This document shows positions 34,528 through 43,199 of a stretch of 64,000 bases of DNA, in pieces; within the stretch, counting starts at the first letter, position 1; the number at the start of each line of letters is the position of its first letter. The stretch lies in the NCBI RefSeq assembly GCF_036002945.1, contig NZ_CP108529.1:248001-312000 (forward strand), given 5' to 3'. The notes beneath the pieces were generated by a model. The model made no database searches. It worked only from the letters and a program-made list of their open reading frames with translations, and had not been told where the DNA came from. The translations under genes were made by a program, and so were the position numbers. This DNA comes from Streptomyces sp. NBC_01224. GTDB lineage: Bacteria > Actinomycetota > Actinomycetes > Streptomycetales > Streptomycetaceae.

Positions 34528-35541
34528 TCAGCCGCCGAGCGCATGCACCTCGTTCAGGATGGCGCGCATCTGCGGTCCCGACTTCTGGGCGTAGTCGTTG
34601 CCCGTGTACCCCCACCAGTCCCAGCAGCCCTGCGGGTTGCCGCGCAGCAGGCTGATGTCGGTCTGCGGGTAGAGGATCACCAGGTTGTTGGTGTCGGCAT
34701 ACTCGTTGAGATGGGACTCACGGGCGAACCTGTCACCCACGAACTTGTTGTCGCTCAGGCAGCCGTGCAGTGCGACGACCAGCTTGCAGGCGGCGCCTGC
34801 CGCGCAGGAGTCCGGCGTGTAGAGGAAGCTGCTGCTGCCCATGCTGTACCACTGGGCCAGACCGCCCGGCACATACCGGTTCTGGTCGTGCCGGCTGATC
34901 GTGCCCGACTGCGAGGCGGCCGGTGCGTTCACCTGCCCCAGCCAGTGGCCGAGCATCTCGCCCTGCGGGTCGTTGCCGCAGTTGATCAGGAACGGGTAGA
35001 AGGTGGTGCCACAGCTCAGCGGGGCGTTCGGGGTGGGCCAGCCGTGCCCTGCCGGATCGGTGTCGTGGTACGCGGTCCGGGCCCCGAAGTCCCGGTAGAA
35101 CTGCACCCCTTCGTCGCTCACCGAGGTCCGGACGAGGGGGTCCCGGGTGCCGTGGTACGTGTAGACGGGCTTGCCCGCCAGGTTCGACACGGGGTCGATC
35201 CGTCCGTCGGCCGACCAGCGGCGGGCGATCTGTTCGATGCCCTCGGGGTCGGTGGAGATCAGCCCTGTGCCGCAGGCGATCAGCCCGACGACGATGCCTC
35301 CCTTGCCACAGTAGTACGGACCTGCGGCGACTATTCCCGCACCGTTGAAGGTGCCGGAGTAAGCGACCTGGAGTTGCGATGCCATGAATCCGCCGGAAGA
35401 GATTCCGGTGACGTAGGTGTCGGTGATGTTGAGCCGGGGAAGGCCCGGTTCGCCCGCGTGGGCGGGGGCGGTGAGCCCCAGGGCCGCGGCCATGGCGGCG
35501 GCCAGGGTGACAGCTGCGGTCCGCAGGGAGCGGAACTTCAT
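34528..35541 (-). CDS. Secreted PHB depolymerase-like esterase
   Basis: 337 residues from ATG 35541 with GGAGAG upstream. A Sec signal peptide covers residues 1-29 (SLRTAAVTLAAAMAAALGL, then AHA). The esterase fold has the nucleophile in GISSGGFMASQL (a variant lipase box), a later Asp region (YHGTRDPLVRTS) and the conserved LVVALHGCLSDNKFVGDRF near residue 255, seen in extracellular PHB depolymerase-family proteins. They cleave poly(3-hydroxybutyrate) or related esters. A GAF/PucR regulator is divergent at 206 bp, so regulation by it is likely. The polymer specificity is not shown by the sequence. Confidence 0.85.
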   Translation of the reverse strand: MKFRSLRTAAVTLAAAMAAALGLTAPAHAGEPGLPRLNITDTYVTGISSGGFMASQLQVAYSGTFNGAGIVAAGPYYCGKGGIVVGLIACGTGLISTDPEGIEQIARRWSADGRIDPVSNLAGKPVYTYHGTRDPLVRTSVSDEGVQFYRDFGARTAYHDTDPAGHGWPTPNAPLSCGTTFYPFLINCGNDPQGEMLGHWLGQVNAPAASQSGTISRHDQNRYVPGGLAQWYSMGSSSFLYTPDSCAAGAACKLVVALHGCLSDNKFVGDRFARESHLNEYADTNNLVILYPQTDISLLRGNPQGCWDWWGYTGNDYAQKSGPQMRAILNEVHALGG

Positions 35542-35746
35542 CGTGCGCTCTCCTTCACTGGGATCCGTTCAGGGAACGGGTTCGGAAGTCGGGGAGTTCG
35601 GGGGGTACGGAGACGGACGGGGCCATGGTTGGCTGTGCACCGCCCTGCGGGAAATAGAGGTGTGCCATGTCGTAGGCGGCAGATGAGTGGAGATTCTCTC
35701 CGTCGCCCGGGATGCATGGCGGTATCGGTGCGGTATCACTGGCCCG

Positions 35747-37531
35747 GTGACGACGACGCCGGCAACCACCAGTACCCTGCTCCGCCTGCTGCGCGAGGAG
35801 GCCGATGAGGCGGCGTTCCGTGCCGTGGCCGCCGAACCGCCGCTCGTGGACGAAGCGCTGGAGATACGCTCCCGGCTCGCGGCCCACCGCCGCCGGGAGG
35901 CCGCGCTCGCCGCGCTCTATGAGACCGCCGGTGACCTCGCCTCGCTGCGCGACCTCGAGGACGTCCTGCAGGCCATCGTCAGCCGCGCCCGCACCCTCGT
36001 CGGCACCGATGTCGCGTATCTGCTGCTCTCCGACCCGGAGGAAGGCGACACGTACGTACGCGTCACCGACGGCATCACGACGGACGGGTTCAAGACCGGC
36101 CGGCTCGCCGCCGGTACCGGCCTCGGCGGACTGGTCGCCGCGACCGCCGTGCCCTACCACACCGCCGATTACCCCAACGACGCCCGCTTCGAGCACACCC
36201 CGTATGTGGACGGCGTCATCGGCGCCGAGGGGCTGGTGGCCATTCAGGGCGTGCCGCTGAAGTTCGGCGACCAGGTGTACGGGGTGCTGTTCGCCGCCAA
36301 CCGCCGGGTGCGGCCCTTCTCGCCCGACGAGGTCGACCTCCTCATCTCGCTCGCCAACCATGCCGCCCTCGCTATCGAGAACGCCACTCTCTTCGAAGAG
36401 GTCCGCAAGACCGCGGCCGTCCACGAGCGGCTCACGGCCGTCGCGCTCGACGGGGGCGGACCGACGGGGCTGGCCACGGCGCTCGCCGACGTGCTGCGCG
36501 GCAGCGTCCTCGTCCTCGACTCCCAGGACCGGCCGCTCGCCTCGGCCGGTGACGCACCGCCCGAACCGGCGGACCTCGTACGGGAGATGGCGCAGGCCCG
36601 AGACCTCCGCAGCTCCGCGTCACGCGGAACCGTCTGTGTCACCCCGATCGTCGCCACCGACGAACACCTCGGCACGCTGCTGCTCGTACGCGGCGGACTC
36701 GACGCCTCCGACATCCACGCCCTGGAACGGGCCGCCCAGGCAGCCGCCCTCATGCTGCTCGGTGAACGTGCGGTCGCGGAGGCCGAACACCGGTTGCGCG
36801 GCGAGATCCTCGAAGACCTGTTGGGCGCCCCGCACCGCGACCCCGAAGGGCTGCGCCGCCGGGCCGCGCTGGTCGGGCTCGACCTGGAGCGTGACCATGT
36901 GGTGCTGGTGGCCCGGGATGGGGACCACGGCAGGCGGCGCCGCATCACGGAACTGGCGGGCGGCCATGCCACCCGGCTCGGCGGTATCGCGGGCGAGTAC
37001 GGCGGCAGCACCGTCGTCGTCCTGCCTTCCGTCGAGGACCCGGGCGGCGCCGCCCGTGTCCTCGCCGAACTGCTGACCGCCGGAATCGGACACCCCGTCA
37101 CGGTCGGTGCGGAGCACGCGGCACCCGGCGCCACGGCCGTCGTCGAGGCACACCGCGACGCCGCCCGCTGCCTGGACGTACTGGTCGCGCTGGACCGCGC
37201 CGGCGAAGGTGCCTGCCGCGACGATCTCGGCATCCACGGAATACTGCTGGGCCCGGCAGGCCGCGACGAACTGGACCGCTTCATCCGCCGTACGATCGGC
37301 CCGCTGGTGGAGCACGACGAGACGCGTGGCAGCGCCCTGGTACGCACCGCGCTCACCTACTTCGCCTGCGACGGCAACCTGAGCCGTACTGCCACCGCCC
37401 TGTACGTCCACGTCAACACGCTCTATCAGCGCATCGACCGGATCTCGGCGCTGCTCGGACCACAGTGGCGCCACGGCGACCACGCGCTGCAGGTCCATCT
37501 GGCCCTTACCATGCGACGAACAGCAGGTTAG
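35747..37531 (+). CDS. GAF-PucR helix-turn-helix regulator
   Basis: 594 residues from GTG 35747; the open frame extends to 35687 without support. A GAF sensor domain occupies about 45-215 (ALYETAGDLASLRDLEDVLQAI; FEHTPYVDGVIGAEGLVAIQG; FSPDEVDLLISLANHAALAIENA). A second, more variable sensing region lies at about 230-440. The C-terminal PucR-type helix-turn-helix (about 530-585) has VRTALTYFACDGNLSRTATALYVHVNTLYQRIDRI. Such proteins activate catabolic genes in response to a small ligand. It is divergent from the PHB-depolymerase-like gene, the likely target. Confidence 0.85.
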   Translation: MTTTPATTSTLLRLLREEADEAAFRAVAAEPPLVDEALEIRSRLAAHRRREAALAALYETAGDLASLRDLEDVLQAIVSRARTLVGTDVAYLLLSDPEEGDTYVRVTDGITTDGFKTGRLAAGTGLGGLVAATAVPYHTADYPNDARFEHTPYVDGVIGAEGLVAIQGVPLKFGDQVYGVLFAANRRVRPFSPDEVDLLISLANHAALAIENATLFEEVRKTAAVHERLTAVALDGGGPTGLATALADVLRGSVLVLDSQDRPLASAGDAPPEPADLVREMAQARDLRSSASRGTVCVTPIVATDEHLGTLLLVRGGLDASDIHALERAAQAAALMLLGERAVAEAEHRLRGEILEDLLGAPHRDPEGLRRRAALVGLDLERDHVVLVARDGDHGRRRRITELAGGHATRLGGIAGEYGGSTVVVLPSVEDPGGAARVLAELLTAGIGHPVTVGAEHAAPGATAVVEAHRDAARCLDVLVALDRAGEGACRDDLGIHGILLGPAGRDELDRFIRRTIGPLVEHDETRGSALVRTALTYFACDGNLSRTATALYVHVNTLYQRIDRISALLGPQWRHGDHALQVHLALTMRRTAG

Positions 37532-37797
37532 GGCCTGGCGATTCCCTCGGTAGCCCCGCCACGATCACCGCCACCGCACAGCCCGGCCCAGCGGGCCCCA
37601 TATTCCACTTGGACGGCACCGCCGGATTCACCCGGGTGGTCCGGCTGCCGTGGCGGAGCCAACAGTGAGCTATTGGCCGTCCGGCGGCAGTGGGCGGGAT
37701 GAGCAGGAAAGGGGGCGCAATCCGTCGAAGGTGCACGGCGTATTGACCGCCCCCGTGGGACAGTGATCCGGGGCGGCCGATGTGCATGGCAGCCGCG

Positions 37798-38886
37798 CTA
37801 CGTCGTCATCGGCGCGGGCGTCTCGCCGACGCGGTCGACTGCGGCCTTGGTGAGGATCGCGGAGGTGCCGACTACGGTCCCGGCCGGGCCGGCGTCACCG
37901 GCTTCGGTGAGGACCGTGCGTTCACCAAGGAATGCGTACGTGCTCCGGTCGAAGACCCATTGAGTTTGCTGCCCGTGTGTCGTACGGGCGACGGCAACGC
38001 CTTCGCGTCCCGTGGCGTCGGCGGCCGCATGGATCACCGTGACGCCGGGGATCTTCGCGGCGGCCTTGTAGAGCGCGGCGCTGACCTGCGGTGGTGCCCA
38101 GGTCTCGGCCAGCAGGTCGCCGATCGCGGTGAATGCTCGCTGGTCCGGGTCCTGGCCCTGCCCGCGGGTCTCGTTCCGGATCAGCTTCAGCAGGGCGTCG
38201 GCGTCGGTGGGCAGCGCCGCGACGTACTTGTGGGTCGGGTCGCTGATCGACGGGCGCTTCTTGTGCGGGATACTCGGCCGGGGTGTAGCCCCCGGGCCGT
38301 CAAGGTGGTAAACGGGTGCGTCGTCGTCGAGCCGACTGTCGGGCTCGCCCTTCTCGCGCAGCAAGCCGGGGCGGCTGCCGTCGGCGGACGACCACACCTG
38401 CCGCGTATGCGCGGGAGCCATGGTCACGGGGCCTCCTGAGGCGCTCTGCGCGGCGTAGGAGACCTCGCTCTCGATGTAGACGAACTGGTCGGCGCGGACC
38501 ATCGGCTGCTTCGCGCCGGCGGCGGCGAGTGCGATGCGGTCGAGGAGCTGTTTCGCCTCGGGTGCGCCGGTGGCGCTGCCATCCTTGACTGCGGTGGTTC
38601 CGCGCCCGGGGGTGTCCGTGAAGTTCACCACCATGACGCCGCCGACCGCCAAGGCGCAGGCGACAGCCGGCGCCGCGAACCGGGCCAGACGCCGGTGCGG
38701 GGCCCAGGTGATGAGGCTGCCGGGCGGTTCGACGAGGGCCGCCTTCTGCAGCAGTGCTTCCTTCAGCAGCAGTTCACGGCCGGGGACCAGGCCGGGGACC
38801 GGCGGCGGGGGCAGCAGGCCGGTGAGGCCAAGGCGCTCGGTTTCCTCGGACCGGTGGTGCGTAGGGCGTTGCGGGGTGGTGTTCAT
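37798..38886 (-). CDS. CU044_5270 family membrane protein
   Basis: 362 residues from ATG 38886, overlapping the sigma-factor stop by ATGA (translational coupling). A cytoplasmic N-terminus (1-80), one membrane helix (about 86-103: FAAPAVACALAVGGVMVV) and an exterior domain with YIESEVSYAAQSASGG, VWSSADGS and LLKLIRNETRGQGQDPDQRAFTAIGDLL, the CU044_5270 family pattern. These proteins are found next to ECF sigma factors in actinobacteria and are assumed to act as their membrane-bound regulators. No zinc motif of classic anti-sigma factors is seen. Confidence 0.85.
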   Translation of the reverse strand: MNTTPQRPTHHRSEETERLGLTGLLPPPPVPGLVPGRELLLKEALLQKAALVEPPGSLITWAPHRRLARFAAPAVACALAVGGVMVVNFTDTPGRGTTAVKDGSATGAPEAKQLLDRIALAAAGAKQPMVRADQFVYIESEVSYAAQSASGGPVTMAPAHTRQVWSSADGSRPGLLREKGEPDSRLDDDAPVYHLDGPGATPRPSIPHKKRPSISDPTHKYVAALPTDADALLKLIRNETRGQGQDPDQRAFTAIGDLLAETWAPPQVSAALYKAAAKIPGVTVIHAAADATGREGVAVARTTHGQQTQWVFDRSTYAFLGERTVLTEAGDAGPAGTVVGTSAILTKAAVDRVGETPAPMTT

Positions 38887-39587
38887 CCGTGGTTCTCCTG
38901 GGTCAACGACCGGGCCGCAGGGAATCGGCCCGGTACTGGCTTGTCGGGGGTGGCGGAGGGTTCCCTGTTTTCCGCCGCGGGGGGCCGTTCGGCTCCGGCC
39001 CGCGTGGGTTGCGCGCGTGTGACGCGGGCTTCGGCGTCGGTGAGTTCGCGCAGTCGGGTACGGGCGCGGGACAGGCGTGAGCGGACGGTGCCGACCGGCA
39101 CGCCGAGTGCCTCGGCCGCGGCCGCGTAATCCAGGCCGGCCCACACCACGAGGGTGAAGACCTCCCGGTCACGCCGCCGCAGGCGGGCGAGAGCGGTGTG
39201 CGCGGCATGCAGTTGCTCGGCATCCGCGAGGTGCGTGACGAGATCGTCGGTGAAGTCCGGAATCGAGCCGCGTTCCGGGACGCGGGCGAGCGCGATCTCG
39301 CGGCGTCGGCGTGCGCGTGCGTTGCGTCGCATGATGTTGGTGGCGATTCCGAGCAGCCATGGGCGCAGGCTGTCCCCGTCGGGGTGCAGTTTCTCCCGGC
39401 TGCGCCATGCCTCCAGGAAGGTCGCTGACGCGACGTCCTCGGCCTCCGCCCAGTTGCCCGTCACCCGCAGGGCATAGCGGTACAGCACCTGGGCGTGCTC
39501 GTCGTACAGCTCTCCCAGGGCGTCGCGGTCTCCGCGGCGGAAGCGATTCCTCATGAGTGTTTCCACACTCTGCTCTGCCGCGTCCAT
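38883..39587 (-). CDS. ECF RNA polymerase sigma factor
   Basis: 234 residues from ATG 39587 (MDAAEQSVETLMRNRFRRGD), matching the usual start of this ECF group; ATG 39554 is an alternative. Region 2: LGELYDEHAQVLYRYALRVTGNWAEAEDVASATFLEAW, residues about 22-60. Region 4: LRRRDREVFTLVVWAGLDYAAAAEALGVPVGTVRSRLSRARTRL, about 130-175. A basic, low-complexity tail follows and overlaps the CU044_5270 gene. It is divergent from a secreted protein gene, a probable regulon member. The open frame upstream to 40775 is antisense shadow. Confidence 0.92.
   Translation of the reverse strand: MDAAEQSVETLMRNRFRRGDRDALGELYDEHAQVLYRYALRVTGNWAEAEDVASATFLEAWRSREKLHPDGDSLRPWLLGIATNIMRRNARARRRREIALARVPERGSIPDFTDDLVTHLADAEQLHAAHTALARLRRRDREVFTLVVWAGLDYAAAAEALGVPVGTVRSRLSRARTRLRELTDAEARVTRAQPTRAGAERPPAAENREPSATPDKPVPGRFPAARSLTQENHG
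39555..39570. promoter_or_regulatory. Inverted repeat near the sigma-factor start
   Basis: GAGTGT-TTCC-ACACTC is a perfect 6-bp inverted repeat overlapping the first codons of the ECF gene, between its two candidate start codons. It might bind a regulator or fold in mRNA; tentative. Confidence 0.35.
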
Positions 39588-39695
39588 TGCGCCGGTTCCA
39601 GTGACGTGCGCCACATATACCGCCCGGGGCCGCAATCTCATGACGGTGTGACGTGTCTCACGGGAACGCCGACGCCCGGCAGCGCAGTGCAGGTC

Positions 39696-41306
39696 ATGAA
39701 CAGTTCTTCCGTATCCCGCGTATCCCGCGTATCCCGGGTATCCCGGGTATCCCGGGTATCCCGCCGGAGTGTCCTGGGGACTCTGGCTCTCGCCGTTGTC
39801 CTGGTCGGCGGTGCGACGCCCGCCTGGGACACCACCGCCTTCGCCGCAGAGCCGGAGACGTACGCCCTCACAATCAACCACCTCGACCGCGCCGGCCGCT
39901 CCACAGGGGACTACGAAACCACCGTCACCGGGATCTCCGGCGCGGGTGCCGACGAGTCCGTCAAGCCGCACGACGCCTCCGGCACGACCACCGTGCGCCT
40001 GCCCAAGGGCCGGTACCTGCTGGACAGCCTCCTGACCACCGGCAATGGCGCGGACGGGATGGACTGGATCGTCCAACCGCGCCTCGACCTCGACCACGAC
40101 ACAACCGTCACCGTCGACGCGCGGACCACCGCCCCCGTCGACGTGACTCCGCCCGACCGCGCCGCGGGCTTCCTGGACGGCGGGATGTTCGTCGAGGTCA
40201 CACACGGCGGCACCACCCGCTTCATCAACCAGGTCATCGCCGCTCCGAGCCTGCGCGTCGCCCACCTGGGCCCCGCCGCCGAACCCGGCTCGGTGAAGCA
40301 GTGGTACGACGCGCACTGGACGACCGAGACCACCGGTTACGCGCTCGGCTACACCTTCACCGGCACCCGCGCCCTGACCGGGCTCACCCGGCACCCCTCC
40401 GCGAAGGACCTGGCCACCGTGCAGATCCGCGGCGCGGCCCGGCCAGGCACCGCGGGCGCCGCGACCATCGACCTGGCACCGAGTGCCGGACCGACCATCG
40501 GCGTCACTCAGAAACTGACGCCCCCCAGCACCGCCACCTACCTCGTGACACCCGAACGCGGCACCTGGGACATCACCTACTGGGCCCCCGCTGAGCCAGG
40601 CACGGGAGCGAACCGCTACAGCGCCAACGGCATCGCCGTGCGCGCTGGGGCCACGACCACGCACACCTTCGACAACGCCGTCTTCGGCCCCGCCCTCACC
40701 GGCCGCCCCGGCGTCGTACGCGACGGCGACCGGCTCGCCGTCGATGTCCCGCTGCTCGCCGACGGCGACGGCCACGTGCCGTCGTCACCGCCGTACGGCA
40801 CGGCCTCGACCACTCTGCACCGCAACGGGGTGCTCGTCGGGACGCAGTCCGGTGCCCCGGGACGAGCCGAGTTCACCGTGGCGCCGGGGCGCGCGGCGTA
40901 CCGAGTCACCAGCACGGTGAAGCGCGGCGGTGCACCCGGCACCGCTACCCGAGTGACCGCGTCGTGGACCTTCACCTCGGACGCGACAGCCGATCCGGCC
41001 CCGGTGCCGGTGAGCGCCGTGCGATTCTCGCCCGCGCTCAGCCCGACCGGCACAGCAGCGGCGGACACGGCACTCCGTGTCCCCGTCACCGTGCAGGGCG
41101 CCGCCGAGGACGGACGCATACGCTCGCTGGCAGTCTCGGTATCCGTGGACAACGGTGCCTCGTGGACCCGGGTCCCGGTCGAACGCGGCGCCGTGACGAT
41201 CCGCAACCCACACGCGGGCACCGGCGTCTCCTTGCGCGCAGAGCTGACCGACACCGGCGGGAACACCCTCACCCAGACCATCGTCGAGGCCTACCGCACG
41301 CAGTGA
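39696..41306 (+). CDS. Secreted beta-rich protein with repeat-built N-terminus
   Basis: 536 residues from ATG 39696. The N-terminus is MNSSS followed by six Val-Ser-Arg units and a further Arg-Ser, then a hydrophobic core (VLGTLALAVVLVGG) and an AFA-AEP cleavage site: an unusual signal peptide whose positive part is a tandem repeat, ending in RR with a weak Tat look. The mature part is beta-rich (TVTGISGAGAD; RAAYRVTSTVKRGG) and ends with a fibronectin- or Ig-like module (LAVSVSVDNGASWTRVPV; VSLRAELTDTGGNTLTQTIVEAY), similar to C-terminal modules of secreted actinobacterial S8 peptidases, but with no protease domain. Divergent from an ECF sigma factor. Role unknown. Confidence 0.75.
   Translation: MNSSSVSRVSRVSRVSRVSRVSRRSVLGTLALAVVLVGGATPAWDTTAFAAEPETYALTINHLDRAGRSTGDYETTVTGISGAGADESVKPHDASGTTTVRLPKGRYLLDSLLTTGNGADGMDWIVQPRLDLDHDTTVTVDARTTAPVDVTPPDRAAGFLDGGMFVEVTHGGTTRFINQVIAAPSLRVAHLGPAAEPGSVKQWYDAHWTTETTGYALGYTFTGTRALTGLTRHPSAKDLATVQIRGAARPGTAGAATIDLAPSAGPTIGVTQKLTPPSTATYLVTPERGTWDITYWAPAEPGTGANRYSANGIAVRAGATTTHTFDNAVFGPALTGRPGVVRDGDRLAVDVPLLADGDGHVPSSPPYGTASTTLHRNGVLVGTQSGAPGRAEFTVAPGRAAYRVTSTVKRGGAPGTATRVTASWTFTSDATADPAPVPVSAVRFSPALSPTGTAAADTALRVPVTVQGAAEDGRIRSLAVSVSVDNGASWTRVPVERGAVTIRNPHAGTGVSLRAELTDTGGNTLTQTIVEAYRTQ
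39711..39764 (+). repeat. Six 9-bp tandem repeats in the signal peptide
   Basis: Unit GTATCCCG(C/G) repeated six times, in frame, coding Val-Ser-Arg. Copy-number change would lengthen or shorten the basic part of the signal peptide without a frameshift. Confidence 0.9.
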
Positions 41307-41754
41307 CCCCGTAATCCGGGCAGATGAACGGCTCGTGAGCCCTGCGGCTTCCGGCACGAGTCGTCGACGCGGGACACAAACAGCGCGCGGTTGATGGCGG
41401 GCTCGAGGCCGGCGGGGACGCGGCCTTGAGCGAGAGGGAGCCCCAGGACGGCCCCCTGGACGGCGAACCTGCCGCCCAGTTCGTGGGACGCCTGGGAGGG
41501 AAGGAAGTCGGCCGTGCGGCGCCGGAACCGGGCCGCACGGCCACGGTGCCGGTCGCTCATCGGCCCTGGAGGGATACCGAGAGCCGGCATGCTGGTACGC
41601 GGCGACTTTCATACCGAGTGCGGTCTTGAACGGTCAATGGGCCGGACCCGCAGGACGGGACGTTGTTCTTGGTCATGGAGTTCGTCACTGGGCGGAATCT
41701 GGGCGCTGTACGTCAGCCCGAGCCAGGTCCACCCAGGGCCCGGCTCAGACCACC
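41307..41754. other. Gene-poor interval
   Basis: About 450 bases. A minus-strand frame (41291-41590) has fairly protein-like sequence (ASHELGGRFAVQGAVLGLPLAQG) but no start signal or recognised family, and may be a fragment. Confidence 0.4.
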
Positions 41755-42402
41755 TCAGGTCCGTCCGTCCCCCGGCCCATCCGCCCGGGGCCCGTCCGCC
41801 TCACTCTCATCTGCCGCAGGCCCACCCGCTCTGGACGCCCCTGCCCGCAGCCCGTCCATCACAAGGTCCAGCAGTCGCGTCGCACGTGGCTGCCAGTCGC
41901 TGTGCGGGTCTATCTGCCAGAGCCCGGCAATGGCGAGCACGAAGTCGTCGGGGGTCAGCCCCCGGCGGATGGTGCCGGCCTCCTCATTCGCATTCAGCAG
42001 GAGCGTGACCGCCTGGGTCACCGGGCCGTGACCCAACTGGGCCAGGCTGCCGTACGTGCTGGTGGCCTTGCGCAGCGCGTCGGCCAGGCCCGCCTTGGCC
42101 ATGGCGTACTGGGCCAGGCGGTCCATCCATTCCCTCAGAGCCTGGTCAGGTGTGCGGGTCTGGAGAAGCTGGGCAGCGGTGTCGGCGACCTGCTGCATCT
42201 CGTAGCGGTAGACCTCCAGAACGAGGGCCTCGCGGTTGGGAAAGTTGCGGTAGAACGTCCCCTGTCCAACACCCGCCTTCTTCGCGATCGCGCTCAGCGG
42301 AGCATCCGCAGCCCGCGTCAGCTCGGCCAGCGCGACTTCCAGAATGCGCTCGCGATTCCGTTGCGCGTCCGGGCGCAGAGTCGCGCTCTTCTCTTCCTGC
42401 AC
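41755..42402 (-). CDS. TetR family repressor of the oxidoreductase operon
   Basis: 215 residues from GTG 42402, just after AAGGAGG; the ORF to 42429 includes the ribosome site. TetR helix-turn-helix at about 15-65: RERILEVALAELTRAADAPLSAIAKKAGVGQGTFYRNFPNREALVLEVY region. The C-terminal ligand domain ends in a disordered Asp/Gly/Ala tail. It is divergent from paoA; two identical 12-bp palindromes lie in the shared promoter region, so autoregulation and repression of the pao operon are likely. The inducer may be an aldehyde or aromatic substrate (inference). Confidence 0.88.
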   Translation of the reverse strand: MQEEKSATLRPDAQRNRERILEVALAELTRAADAPLSAIAKKAGVGQGTFYRNFPNREALVLEVYRYEMQQVADTAAQLLQTRTPDQALREWMDRLAQYAMAKAGLADALRKATSTYGSLAQLGHGPVTQAVTLLLNANEEAGTIRRGLTPDDFVLAIAGLWQIDPHSDWQPRATRLLDLVMDGLRAGASRAGGPAADESEADGPRADGPGDGRT

Positions 42403-42445
42403 TCGTCCTCCTTCCGAAACCACGACCAAGCCCGGCCTTGCTAAC

Positions 42446-42490
42446 CGGACAGCTGTCCGCTAGGTTCGATGACAACTGGACAGCTGTCCA
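42446..42490. promoter_or_regulatory. Paired TetR operators
   Basis: CGGACAGCTGTCCG (42446-42459) and TGGACAGCTGTCCA (42477-42490) are perfect 14-bp palindromes sharing the core GGACAGCTGTCC. Their centres are 31 bp apart, about three helix turns, so dimers would sit on the same DNA face. TTGCTA (42439) and TAGGTT (42461) around the first palindrome form a possible paoA promoter that the repressor would cover. Confidence 0.75.
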
Positions 42491-42641
42491 CTTAGGTCCA
42501 CCATAGTGGCAGATCCGGCCAGCGTGGCCGACCAGTGCCCGTCGCCGCTGGTCCGTTCATCCGCATCCCCCTCTCCCGCCCGGGCTGTCTGCCGGGATCG
42601 TCTCGTTCGACGCGCATCAGCAATGCGAAAGAAGGCTGATC

Positions 42642-43199
42642 ATGGCCCCATCGACGTCCAGCGCCATCACCCTGAACATCAATGGCGAGAAGCACACACT
42701 GCCCGTCGACCATCGCACCACCCTGCTCGACGCCCTGCGCGAGCATCTCGATCTAACCGGCACCAAAAAGGGCTGTGACCAGGGCCAATGCGGCGCCTGT
42801 ACGGTGCTGCTCGATGGGCGCCGGGCCGTTTCCTGTCTCCAGCTCGCAGTCGCGGCCGAGGGGCGTGCGATCACCACCATCGAAGGCGTGGCCGATGGCG
42901 AGCGGCTGCATCCGGTGCAGCAGGCCTTCCTCGACCTCGACGGCTATCAGTGCGGTTACTGCACACCGGGGCAGATCTGTTCGGCCATCGCGGTGATCGA
43001 GGAGCACGCGGCGGGCTGGCCGAGCGCCGTGACCGACGATGTCCGGCCCGAAGCGGGAATGCCTGCACTCACCGCCGAAGAGATCCGTGAACGGATGAGC
43101 GGCAACCTGTGCCGCTGCGGCGCCTACGTGTCGATCGTGCAGGCGGTCGCGCGGGCGGCAGAGGCGGCCGGGACCGAGGTCAAGGAGGCTGCGGTATGA
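42642..43199 (+). CDS. paoA: Aldehyde oxidoreductase, 2Fe-2S subunit
   Basis: 185 residues from ATG 42642. Two [2Fe-2S] clusters: the plant-type one in KKGCDQGQCGACTVLLDGRR with a further SC (about 45-66), and the alpha-helical one in GYQCGYCTPGQ and GNLCRCGAY (about 102-165). This is the electron-transfer subunit of xanthine-dehydrogenase-family molybdoenzymes. There is no Tat leader, unlike E. coli PaoA, so this enzyme is probably cytoplasmic. First gene of the operon, overlapping paoB by ATGA. Confidence 0.9.
   Translation: MAPSTSSAITLNINGEKHTLPVDHRTTLLDALREHLDLTGTKKGCDQGQCGACTVLLDGRRAVSCLQLAVAAEGRAITTIEGVADGERLHPVQQAFLDLDGYQCGYCTPGQICSAIAVIEEHAAGWPSAVTDDVRPEAGMPALTAEEIRERMSGNLCRCGAYVSIVQAVARAAEAAGTEVKEAAV

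Noticed and set aside
39590..40775. Long upstream extension of the ECF sigma frame
   Set aside because: The extra 396 codons are antisense to the secreted protein gene; the conserved sigma sequence starts at 39587.
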